From assembly GCA_027353395.1 (NCBI GenBank), contig DAIEHU010000124.1, positions 1 to 7,577 on the forward strand: a stretch of DNA of 7,577 nucleotides. The letters run 5' to 3'. The stretch is from Desulfobacteraceae bacterium. GTDB lineage: Bacteria; Desulfobacterota; Desulfobacteria; Desulfobacterales; Desulfosalsimonadaceae. Shown piece after piece: positions 1 through 5,790 of the stretch. The notes below the pieces were generated by a model, which saw nothing but the letters and a program-made list of their open reading frames with translations, was not told the origin of the DNA and did not search any database. The first letter of the stretch is position 1. Each line of letters opens with the position of its first letter. The position numbers and the translations under genes are program-made.

Positions 1-49
1 AAATGGCCGATGGTCATGGTTTTGGATTTTGTGCAAGGTCCGGTAGTTA

Positions 50-811
50 TTATGAACGGTCATTTTCAAACAACAACCGCATCGGGTCGGGGATTTTCGG
101 GGTTTCAATGGTGGTTTGTTCCGTTGCACCCGGCAACTTAACGGTGAGTGACTGGGCGTGCAGGGCCAGCCGGTCGAATCCGGAATGCTCTTTAAGAAAT
201 GTGATTGCCCTATCCGAGCCGTAGCGCGCGTCGCCAACGACCGGATGGCCGGCCAGTTTGGCATGCCGCCGGATCTGGTGGGTCCGGCCGGTGAGGAGTT
301 CGATTTCAACCAGTGTATAATGGGCGCTGTGGCCCATGACCCGGTATTTTGTTCGGCTGGGCTGGCGGGGGCATGGTCCCTGGGGATGGGTGCGGCCTCC
401 GGCGGTTTTTGACAGGGGCCATTGCCACATTCCCCATCCGTCCCTGCCCGTCGGCGCTTCCAGGCAGCCATGCACCAGCGCGACGTAGGTTTTTTGGACC
501 AATCGGTCATTGAACTGCTGGGAAAAAAACCGGAAAACTTCAGGGTCGGTCGCCAGCAGGATCACGCCGCTGGTTTCCCTGTCCAGGCGGTGAACCGGGT
601 TGACGTCAGCGCCCCCTTCCGCGCCCGGTGGATAAATGCCGATCCGCTCTAGGAGTTCCGCCTGCTGCCGGATGCCTTGGGATACCAGGGAGCACAAGTC
701 TTCTCCCGGCGCGTTGTGAACGCTCATGCCCGCCGGTTTGTCCACCGCCAGCCAGCCCCGGCCTGCGGCAAGAACCGGAATGTGAATGGAATCCATTTCA
801 ACCATGATCAT
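50..811 (-). CDS. RluA-family RNA pseudouridine synthase
   Basis: This enzyme isomerises specific uridines to pseudouridine in rRNA and/or tRNA in the cytoplasm. The catalytic motif HRLDRETSG is at residues 74-82, counted from the ATG at 811, with the catalytic Asp at residue 77. The substrate-side motif GRTHQIRRH followed by GHPVVGDARYG lies in the C-terminal third, as in RluA/RluC/RluD. The protein starts almost directly with the catalytic domain (VDKPAGMSVH), so it lacks the N-terminal S4 domain of RluC and RluD and resembles RluA/TruC-type enzymes. The target uridine cannot be read from sequence. The frame stays open to a TTG at 850, giving 266 residues. I prefer the ATG at 811 (253 residues), because the added N-terminus has no family character and neither site has a strong Shine-Dalgarno sequence. 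ATGs at 805 and 796 are also possible. It ends in tandem TAA stops. It follows the DUF486 gene closely and is probably co-transcribed with it. Confidence 0.93.
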   Translation of the reverse strand: MIMVEMDSIHIPVLAAGRGWLAVDKPAGMSVHNAPGEDLCSLVSQGIRQQAELLERIGIYPPGAEGGADVNPVHRLDRETSGVILLATDPEVFRFFSQQFNDRLVQKTYVALVHGCLEAPTGRDGWGMWQWPLSKTAGGRTHPQGPCPRQPSRTKYRVMGHSAHYTLVEIELLTGRTHQIRRHAKLAGHPVVGDARYGSDRAITFLKEHSGFDRLALHAQSLTVKLPGATEQTTIETPKIPDPMRLLFENDRS

Positions 812-869
812 GCCTGTCCCCGGAGAATACGCGCTTGTGGCTTTTATCAAGCAATGCTTTTCCCGGCGT

Positions 870-1226
870 TCACGCCCCGAAAAATTTGGCCCGGAAAATA
901 AAAAATACGGCCCCGAGCAGGCAGAAGCCGGCCCATAAATAATCGAGGGTCAGTTTTTCCTTCAGGTATAACAGGGAGAAGGGCACAAACACGGACAGGG
1001 TGATGACTTCCTGCAGAATTTTGAGCTGGCCGACAGTCATTACCGTGTTGCCGATCCGGTTGGCCGGCACCTGGAGCAGGTATTCAAACAGGGCGATTCC
1101 CCAGCTCACCAGAGCGGCGATAATCCATGCCCGGTGGGAAAGATTGCGCAGATGACCGTACCACGCAAAGGTCATAAACACATTGCTGCAGCACAGCAAA
1201 AGAATGGTGATCAGATAGTGATTCAT
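870..1226 (-). CDS. DUF486 / DMT-superfamily small membrane protein
   Basis: This is a 118-residue hydrophobic protein with about four membrane-spanning segments, near residues 4-22, 33-52, 74-91 and 95-113. It matches the DUF486 (DMT_6) family, relatives of the drug/metabolite transporter superfamily. The recognisable family stretches are TFAWYGHL (19-26), the SWGIALFEYLLQVPANRIG segment (41-59) and QLKILQEVITL (67-77). The length is typical of the family. The substrate and physiological role are unknown, and transport is inferred only from superfamily membership. The ATG at 1226 is the natural start because the first helix follows at once, although the ribosome binding site (GGAAC, about 5 bases upstream) is weak. 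It has its own promoter candidate at 1298-1326. It ends 58 bases before the preferred start of the pseudouridine synthase gene, or 19 bases before the TTG alternative, which suggests a two-gene unit without an obvious functional link. Confidence 0.88.
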   Translation of the reverse strand: MNHYLITILLLCCSNVFMTFAWYGHLRNLSHRAWIIAALVSWGIALFEYLLQVPANRIGNTVMTVGQLKILQEVITLSVFVPFSLLYLKEKLTLDYLWAGFCLLGAVFFIFRAKFFGA

Positions 1227-1265
1227 GGGTGTTCCGTTTGGCGTAAGGGTTGGTTCTTTAAAGCG

Positions 1266-1288
1266 GGCCGCTGTTTTTTCCGGCGGCC
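1266..1288 (-). other. GC-rich hairpin in the DUF486 gene leader
   Basis: Perfect 6-bp arms GGCCGC/GCGGCC enclose an 11-base A-rich loop on the minus-strand RNA. It lies between the candidate promoter and the ATG at 1226. No U-run follows, so it is not an intrinsic terminator. It matches no riboswitch that I recognise. It may be a simple leader stem-loop. Confidence 0.35.
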
Positions 1289-1292
1289 TGAC

Positions 1293-1307
1293 GCATTATA
1301 ATAATGC
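1293..1307. repeat. 15-bp perfect inverted repeat over the -10 box
   Basis: The arms GCATTAT and ATAATGC are perfect complements around a single central A. The element fully overlaps the candidate -10 box (1298-1303) of the DUF486 gene promoter. Its length and position suit an operator for a dimeric repressor, but the regulator is unknown and a chance palindrome in AT-rich DNA is possible. Confidence 0.4.
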
Positions 1308-1326
1308 AGGGTGCGGTGATGTTCAA
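1298..1326 (-). promoter_or_regulatory. Sigma70-type promoter for the DUF486 gene
   Basis: On the minus strand, TTGAAC (1321-1326) is separated by exactly 17 bases from TATTAT (1298-1303). These match the consensus at 4 of 6 and 5 of 6 positions. The site lies between the terminator of the upstream RRM gene and the DUF486 start, so the membrane protein and pseudouridine synthase genes appear to form a separate transcription unit. The predicted leader is about 65 bases. Confidence 0.6.
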
Positions 1327-1347
1327 GATGAGATCGGGTGTCCCAAT

Positions 1348-1380
1348 AAAAAAAGCCGGAATGCCGAAAGGCATGCCGGC
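1348..1380 (-). terminator. Intrinsic terminator of the RRM gene
   Basis: On the minus strand an 11-bp stem with one mismatch (arms at 1370-1380 and 1355-1365) closes a UUUC tetraloop at 1366-1369. A run of seven T residues (1348-1354) follows immediately. It lies 20 bases past the stop codon of the RRM protein gene and is a textbook rho-independent terminator. It separates that gene from the DUF486/pseudouridine synthase pair. Confidence 0.92.
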
Positions 1381-1400
1381 CCGTTATCATTTATCCGATG

Positions 1401-1682
1401 TTAATAGCGCGGGGGTCTTCTTCCGCCCTTGCTCCTGTCTGATTTGGGCTTGGCCTGGTTGACCTTGATGTCGCGGTCCTTGAGCTGGCTGTTGTTTAAG
1501 GCTTTGATGGCTTTATCCGCTTCCGAGTTGTCCGGCATGTCTACAAAGCCAAAGCCTTTGGACTGCCCGGTAAAGCGGTCTTTGATGATGTTCACACCGG
1601 CGACTGTTCCGAATGCCGAGAAAGCGGCCGCCAAGTCTTCTTCCGTCACCGTGAATGCAAGGTTGCCAACATACATGTTCAT
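1401..1682 (-). CDS. Small single-RRM RNA-binding protein
   Basis: The 93-residue protein is almost entirely one RNA recognition motif. RNP2 is MYVGNL (residues 3-8) and RNP1 is KGFGFVDM (42-49), with the aromatic residues used to stack on RNA bases (Y4, F44, F46). The tail from about residue 78 is short, basic and Gly/Arg/Pro-rich (KSDRSKGGRRPPRY). It resembles the cold-inducible Rbp proteins of cyanobacteria and the similar small RRM proteins of deltaproteobacteria, which bind single-stranded RNA, although their targets are mostly unknown. The start at 1682 is well supported by AAAGGAG seven bases upstream. It lies 167 bases downstream of the DEAD-box helicase gene on the same strand and ends in a strong intrinsic terminator. 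Sharing a transcript with the helicase would suit a common role in RNA remodelling, but the long gap could also hold its own promoter. Confidence 0.93.
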   Translation of the reverse strand: MNMYVGNLAFTVTEEDLAAAFSAFGTVAGVNIIKDRFTGQSKGFGFVDMPDNSEADKAIKALNNSQLKDRDIKVNQAKPKSDRSKGGRRPPRY

Positions 1683-1849
1683 AGGAATTCTCCTTTACCC
1701 GTGCGGCATGATCGAGAAAGCGCTTTCCCGTCAACCAGCCGCACGCTATTAACGGAAAGCGATCAGCCAAAAACTGGCTGTTATTTAAAACGACGGGACC
1801 GCCGGATACTCGTGTATCCATTGATCGCTGAAGAAAACGGATGTTGCGG
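1683..1849 (-). promoter_or_regulatory. Structured 167-base leader before the RRM gene
   Basis: No gene fits here. Three symmetric elements are visible. The first is a hairpin with arms GGATAC/GTATCC and a 4-base loop (1804-1819). The second is a hairpin with 6-bp arms CAGCCA/TGGCTG and a 5-base loop (1764-1780). The third is the 12-bp perfect palindrome GAAAGCGCTTTC (1716-1727), close upstream of the ribosome binding site. None is followed by a U-run, so none looks like the helicase terminator. A weak promoter element (TTGACG at 1725-1730) has no convincing -10 partner. A long structured leader is typical of cold-regulated mRNAs, but that function is inferred. Confidence 0.4.
1690..1696 (-). 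promoter_or_regulatory. Strong ribosome binding site of the RRM gene
   Basis: AAAGGAG lies seven bases before the ATG at 1682 and fixes that start. It is much stronger than the sites before typA and the helicase gene, which suggests high translation of the small RNA-binding protein. Confidence 0.8.
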
Positions 1850-3562
1850 CTACCGTTTTTTCCGGGTTGTTTTGGGCTGCTTTTTGTCGGCAAACTGCAC
1901 CAGCACATCCCGTCCGTCGAGTTTGGCGTGTTTCATGGATTTGAGAACTTTAAGGGCCACCTGATCGTCCACTTCAAAAAATGAAAATTCCCTCATGATC
2001 TCGATTTTACCGATCTGGAAGTTTTCGATGCCCGAGGTGTCGCACAACAGCCGGGTAATGGCGCCTTTTTGGATATTGTCCATCTTGCCCACATTGATAA
2101 AAAAACTCTGGGTGTTCATTTCCCGAGACCGGCGTGGCTCCGGTGCGTATTTGCCGTGCCCGCGCCTTGCCGCCGGAGGCTGCGGACTTTTCTGGCCGGC
2201 GGAAAATCCGTCCGGTTTCCGTTTTGCCGGCCGGGTAATGCTGGCATTGATGTCTTCCGAATTTTTATAATAATCCAAAAACCGGTTAAATTCAGCAGAA
2301 ATAAACTTTTGGATCAATTCTTCCTTGCTGAGCCCGGCCAGGGTCTTGTAAACCGGCCCCAGAAATTTTTCCACGGCTTCCTGATTGACGTCCACGGCCA
2401 CCAGTTTGTTGACCATGGCAAAAAGCTGTTTTTCACAGACGGCATACCCGTTGGGGACTTTCGCATAGGTGAAATGTATGCCGGACCTGCGCTCCACTTC
2501 AGCGAGTTTGTGCCGTTCCCGGGTGTTCATGAGGACAATGGAAATTCCGGATTTCCCGGCCCGCGCTGTTCGTCCGCTCCGGTGGGTATAGGTTTCGGCC
2601 TCATCCGGAAAATTGTAGTTAATGACGTGGGTGATGTCGTCCACATCCAGACCCCTGGCCGCCACATCGGTGGCCACGAGAAGCTGGAGGTTCCGGTCCC
2701 GGAATTTCTGCATGACCAGATCCCTCTGGGCCTGGGAAAGTTCGCCATGAAGGGCTTCCGCGTTATATCCGTCCTTGATGAGCTTTTCGGATACCAGCCG
2801 CGTTTCGTTGCGGGTGCGGCAGAAAATGAGGGCATAAATATCCGGATAAAAATCAATGATGCGTTTTAATGCCGGATACCGGTCCTTTTCCATGACGATA
2901 TAATTGACATGTTCAATGTTTGTGGCCGCGGTGTTGCGTTTTCCGGCGGTGATTTCAACATAATCATGCATGTATTTGCCAGCGATGGCGGCCACGGCCT
3001 TGGGCATGGTGGCCGAAAACAGCCAGGTCCGGCGGCCTTCCGGGGTCTGGCTTAAAATCGCATCCAGATCCTCCTGAAATCCCATGTTCAGCATTTCATC
3101 GGCTTCATCCAGCACCACGTAGGCAATCCGGGTAATGTCCACCACCCGCCGTTTGATCAGGTCCAGCAGGCGGCCCGGCGTTGCGACAATGATCTGTACG
3201 CCTTTTTTGATCTGCCGGATTTGTGTTTCCATACTGGCGCCGCCATACACCGCAACGGTTTTCGCATTTTTCACAAAATGGCAGTATTCCGTAAAATCCT
3301 TGGAGATCTGGATGCAGAGTTCCCGGGTGGGGCAGATGATGACGCCCTGGGTGTGGTGTGAAGCGAAATCCGTCAACTGGATCATGGGCAGGCCGTAAGC
3401 CGCTGTTTTTCCTGTGCCGGTCTGGGCCAGTCCCACCAGATCACGATCGCCGTTAATGATTTCCGGAATGATTTTTTCCTGAATGGGCGTGGGTTCAGTA
3501 AACCCCATCCGCTCAACCGCTTTTAAAAGTTCCGGGTGTAATCCTAAATTTTCAAAATGCAT
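1850..3562 (-). CDS. deaD: DEAD-box ATP-dependent RNA helicase (DeaD/CsdA type)
   Basis: This 570-residue helicase unwinds short RNA duplexes using ATP; its relatives act in ribosome assembly and mRNA turnover. All core motifs are intact: the Q motif region (F21 to Q28), motif I AQTGTGKT (46-53), Ia PTREL (78-82), Ib TPGR (128-131), II DEAD (152-155), III SAT (183-185), IV around LIFC (245-248), V ATDVAARGLD (297-306) and VI HRSGRTARAG (327-336). After a helical region (about 375-440) and a basic, disordered Pro/Lys/Arg linker (about 443-482), residues 485-558 form a DbpA-type RNA-binding domain. A Lys/Arg-rich tail follows. This order is that of DeaD/CsdA rather than of short RhlE proteins, although 570 residues is shorter than E. 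coli DeaD. The ATG at 3562 is the only sensible start upstream of the Q motif, but its Shine-Dalgarno sequence is poor. It follows typA by 78 bases on the same strand. Confidence 0.95.
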   Translation of the reverse strand: MHFENLGLHPELLKAVERMGFTEPTPIQEKIIPEIINGDRDLVGLAQTGTGKTAAYGLPMIQLTDFASHHTQGVIICPTRELCIQISKDFTEYCHFVKNAKTVAVYGGASMETQIRQIKKGVQIIVATPGRLLDLIKRRVVDITRIAYVVLDEADEMLNMGFQEDLDAILSQTPEGRRTWLFSATMPKAVAAIAGKYMHDYVEITAGKRNTAATNIEHVNYIVMEKDRYPALKRIIDFYPDIYALIFCRTRNETRLVSEKLIKDGYNAEALHGELSQAQRDLVMQKFRDRNLQLLVATDVAARGLDVDDITHVINYNFPDEAETYTHRSGRTARAGKSGISIVLMNTRERHKLAEVERRSGIHFTYAKVPNGYAVCEKQLFAMVNKLVAVDVNQEAVEKFLGPVYKTLAGLSKEELIQKFISAEFNRFLDYYKNSEDINASITRPAKRKPDGFSAGQKSPQPPAARRGHGKYAPEPRRSREMNTQSFFINVGKMDNIQKGAITRLLCDTSGIENFQIGKIEIMREFSFFEVDDQVALKVLKSMKHAKLDGRDVLVQFADKKQPKTTRKKR

Positions 3563-3578
3563 GTGTTGTTAATCTTTA

Positions 3579-3613
3579 ATGGGTTGATAAAACAGTACCG
3601 GTTATGGGTTGAT
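3579..3613. repeat. 10-bp direct repeat between typA and the helicase gene
   Basis: The plus-strand sequence ATGGGTTGAT occurs at 3579-3588 and again at 3604-3613, a 25-base period, in the 78-base gap upstream of the helicase start. Such pairs can be binding sites for a regulator, but two copies of ten bases may also be a small duplication. The gap also holds a 6-bp inverted repeat (AAGACG/CGTCTT on the minus strand, about 3617-3639) without a U-run, and only a weak promoter candidate. Read-through from typA is therefore likely. Confidence 0.35.
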
Positions 3614-3640
3614 GATGCAAGACGCTTATGGGGATCGTCT

Positions 3641-5470
3641 TCATGCCGCCACGCCACGCCGTTCGACTTTTCTGCCGTGCATGGAAAGAATCGTTTTGCG
3701 GATCCGGATGATTTTCGGCGTGACTTCCACCAGTTCGTCGTCTCCGATAAACTGGATGGCCTTCTCAAGGGTCATGGGCAGGACCGTGGTCAGGATCACC
3801 GCCTCATCCTTGCCGGACGCCCGCATGTTGGTCAGATTTTTGGTTTTGGTGGGGTTCACGTTCAGGTCGTTGCCCCGGCTGTGTTCGCCCACAACCATGC
3901 CTTCGTAAACCTCATCACCCGGCTGGATCAAGAGCTTTCCCCGTGCTTCCAGGTTAAACAGGGCAAAGGGCACGGCGGATCCCTGACGGTCCGATACCAG
4001 ACTGCCGGTAAATCGGCTGGGGAAGTCGCCCCGGTATTTCTCGTATCCGGCGTAAGCCGAATTCATGATGCCGGTGCCACGGGTGTCGGTCAGAAATTCA
4101 TCCCGGTAGCCGATCAGGGATCGGGAGGGTATGGAAAATTCCAGGCGCACCCGTCCGTTGTCCCGGTGTTCCATTCGGGTCAGGCTGCCTTTTTTCCGGA
4201 GCAGTTTTTCGGTGACCGTGCCACTATAGACCGCTTCGCAGTCAATCAGCAGATCCTCAATAGGCTCCAGTTTTTTGCCATCCTCATAACGGAAAATCAC
4301 CTGGGGCCGGCCGACGCAGAGTTCAAACCCTTCCCGGCGCATGGTTTCAATTAAAATCACCATCTGAAATTCTCCCCGGCCCTTGACAATGATGGTTTCC
4401 TTGTCATCGGATTCTTCCACCCGGATAGAAACGTTCATCAGGCTTTCCTTGATGAGGCGCGCCCGGATTTTGCTCATCTGCACCAGCTTTCCGTCGCGCC
4501 CGGCCAGGGGGCCCGTGTTGTTGGTGAAATTCATGAATACCGTTGGCTCGTCCACCCGGATGCGGGGCAGGGCTTTGGGGTTCTCTCCCGTGCAGATGGT
4601 GTCCCCGATATTGACGTCTTCAATGCCAGACAGAACGATAATATCCCCCGCCATTGCCTCGGGGGTTTCCTTGAGGCCGACGCCGCTGTAAACCTGAAGT
4701 TTGGAAATTTTTAAGGGAAGCAATTTTCCGTCTTCATGAATGCACACCAGGTCTTTCCTGGATGCCACGGAGCCGTTGATCACTTTGCCGATGGCCAGTC
4801 TTCCCAAATAATCCGAGTAGCTCAGATCAGATACCAGCATCTGGAAAGGCTCGCCTTCCACGGCAACGGGCGCGGGTATTTCTCTGACAATCATATCTAA
4901 AAGCAGGTGAAGGTTTTCGGCCTTGTCGTCCGGGGATTGCATGGCGATTCCCTGCCTGCCCACAGCATAAAGCAGGGGGAATTCAATCTGTTCATCCGTG
5001 GCGTCGAGATCGATCAGCAGGGAGTAGATTTCGTCGAGCACTTCGGCGGGCCGCGCGTCGTCCCGGTCGATCTTGTTGATCACCACGATGATTTTGAGGC
5101 CCTTTTGCAGGGCTTTGTTCAGCACAAATCGGGTTTGGGGCAGGGGACCTTCCGAAGCATCCACCAGAAGAATGGCGCCGTCCGCCATGGACAGGGCGCG
5201 CTCCACCTCGCCGCCGAAGTCCGCATGGCCCGGCGTGTCGATGATATTGATTTTGGTGCCGTGCCAGTTGATGGCGCAGTTTTTGGCGGCAATGGTAATT
5301 CCCCGTTCCCGTTCCAGGTCCATATTGTCCATGAGGCGGTCGTCCGTTACCTGGCCTTCGCGGAACACGCCGCTTTGTTTGAACATGGCGTCCACCAGGG
5401 TAGTTTTCCCATGATCTACATGGGCGATGATAGCGATATTGCGTACGGATGTGTTGAGCGTATTTTTCAT
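3641..5470 (-). CDS. typA: Ribosome-associated translational GTPase TypA/BipA
   Basis: This 609-residue GTPase of the EF-G/LepA class is of normal family length. It binds the ribosome in the GTP form and is needed in other bacteria for 50S assembly and growth at low temperature or under stress. The GTPase motifs are complete: P-loop AHVDHGKT (16-23), switch I ERGITI (55-60) with the conserved Thr, G3 DTPGHADF (78-85) and G4 NKID (132-135). The EF-Tu-like beta-barrel domain, the EF-G domain III and V equivalents and the TypA-specific C-terminal domain follow, with RGEFQMVILIETMRREG around residue 370 and the SLIGYRDEFLTDTRGTG stretch beyond it. The protein ends in a basic tail. The ATG at 5470 starts seven residues before the conserved core (SVRNIAIIAHVDHGKT). 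No clear Shine-Dalgarno sequence precedes it, only a purine-rich AATAGAAAAA stretch. It heads the minus-strand group with the helicase and RRM genes, and its leader carries a promoter candidate and a hairpin. Confidence 0.97.
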   Translation of the reverse strand: MKNTLNTSVRNIAIIAHVDHGKTTLVDAMFKQSGVFREGQVTDDRLMDNMDLERERGITIAAKNCAINWHGTKINIIDTPGHADFGGEVERALSMADGAILLVDASEGPLPQTRFVLNKALQKGLKIIVVINKIDRDDARPAEVLDEIYSLLIDLDATDEQIEFPLLYAVGRQGIAMQSPDDKAENLHLLLDMIVREIPAPVAVEGEPFQMLVSDLSYSDYLGRLAIGKVINGSVASRKDLVCIHEDGKLLPLKISKLQVYSGVGLKETPEAMAGDIIVLSGIEDVNIGDTICTGENPKALPRIRVDEPTVFMNFTNNTGPLAGRDGKLVQMSKIRARLIKESLMNVSIRVEESDDKETIIVKGRGEFQMVILIETMRREGFELCVGRPQVIFRYEDGKKLEPIEDLLIDCEAVYSGTVTEKLLRKKGSLTRMEHRDNGRVRLEFSIPSRSLIGYRDEFLTDTRGTGIMNSAYAGYEKYRGDFPSRFTGSLVSDRQGSAVPFALFNLEARGKLLIQPGDEVYEGMVVGEHSRGNDLNVNPTKTKNLTNMRASGKDEAVILTTVLPMTLEKAIQFIGDDELVEVTPKIIRIRKTILSMHGRKVERRGVAA

Positions 5471-5566
5471 TTTTTCTATTACTGTTTGAAAAGATTAAAG
5501 TTATTGCCGATCCGGAAGGCGTCCCGCACTATTGGGTCACAAAACAGCCGGTCCTTATTAAATGGC

Positions 5567-5593
5567 AAAACCCGTCATGAATGACATAACGGG
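5567..5593 (-). terminator. Terminator-like hairpin at the start of the typA leader
   Basis: The minus-strand RNA folds into a 9-bp stem (CCCGUUAUG with CAUGACGGG, one G-U pair) around a 5-base loop, followed by UUUU at 5567-5570. It resembles an intrinsic terminator, but no minus-strand gene lies upstream to be terminated, since the next gene over is the divergent degV. With the promoter at 5599-5626, transcription would start at about 5592, at the first bases of the stem. It may therefore be a 5'-end stabilising stem-loop or an attenuator for typA. On the plus strand the stem has a C-A mismatch and is weaker. Confidence 0.55.
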
Positions 5594-5598
5594 CTGAT

Positions 5599-5626
5599 AT
5601 TTTATATTAAAATATTTAATTACCAA
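5599..5626 (-). promoter_or_regulatory. Candidate typA promoter
   Basis: On the minus strand, TTGGTA (5621-5626) is separated by 16 bases from TAAAAT (5599-5604). These match the sigma70 consensus at 4 of 6 and 5 of 6 positions. The predicted leader is about 120 bases. The surrounding DNA is very AT-rich, so other -10-like strings exist, but this is the best-spaced pair on this strand. Confidence 0.5.
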
Positions 5627-5717
5627 TTAATAAGGAAAGCTCGCCATTTTTAAACCGATAATTATTACCTGATCTAAATATAAAAAGAAAGCTTTTTTTT
5701 GTATGGTTCTTAACGGC

Positions 5718-5757
5718 TTGACTTTTATTAAATTAGACAATAGATGAATAATATAAT
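5718..5757 (+). promoter_or_regulatory. Candidate degV promoter region
   Basis: TTGACT (5718-5723) is followed 17 bases later by TAGATG (5741-5746). Alternatively, a perfect TATAAT at 5752-5757 pairs with a poor -35 (TTAAAT, 5728-5733, 18-base spacer). A-tracts and T-tracts at 5681-5700 lie just upstream and may act like an UP element. I cannot choose between the two -10 boxes from sequence. Confidence 0.5.
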
Positions 5758-5779
5758 GATAAACCATTTAACATGGAAT

Positions 5780-5783
5780 GGAG
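5780..5783 (+). promoter_or_regulatory. Ribosome binding site deciding the degV start
   Basis: GGAG lies seven bases before the ATG at 5791 and would fall inside the coding sequence if the in-frame ATG at 5773 were used. The later ATG also begins exactly at the family's usual N-terminus (MKQLVLTDSTADIP). Confidence 0.7.
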
Positions 5784-5790
5784 ACGGAAA

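Larger units (their letters stand above)
5553..5635. repeat. 9-bp inverted repeat bracketing the typA promoter
   Basis: CCTTATTAA (5553-5561) and TTAATAAGG (5627-5635) are perfect complements 65 bases apart. They enclose the candidate typA promoter and the 5' hairpin. They may be paired regulator sites. The core TTATTAA is low in complexity and the DNA is AT-rich, so chance is a real alternative. Confidence 0.3.

Noticed and set aside
1..17. Possible start of another minus-strand gene (ATG at 15-17) after the pseudouridine synthase
   Set aside because: Only five codons are visible and there is no ribosome binding site, so it cannot be supported.
1266..1288. GC hairpin as a riboswitch of the DUF486 gene
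   Set aside because: The leader is short and shows none of the conserved loops of guanidine, preQ1 or fluoride riboswitches that I know.
1513..1908. Minus-strand open frame of 131 codons overlapping the RRM gene and the helicase 3' end
   Set aside because: It is out of frame with both real genes and covers the leader only because stops are sparse.
2069..2869. Long plus-strand open frame of 266 codons opposite the helicase gene
   Set aside because: It is the antisense of a complete DEAD-box helicase with every motif intact and has no family resemblance of its own.
3557..4354. Plus-strand open frame of 265 codons opposite typA
   Set aside because: Shadow of typA; its composition is rich in His/Phe/Val as expected from antisense reading, with no motifs.
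4907..5584. Plus-strand open frame of 225 codons opposite the typA N-terminus
   Set aside because: Shadow of the conserved GTPase domain; no ribosome binding site or domain signature.
5681..5700. A/T-only palindromic stretch around AAAGCTTT as a terminator
   Set aside because: The stem would have almost no G-C pairs and no gene upstream needs it; more likely A-tract DNA near the degV promoter.
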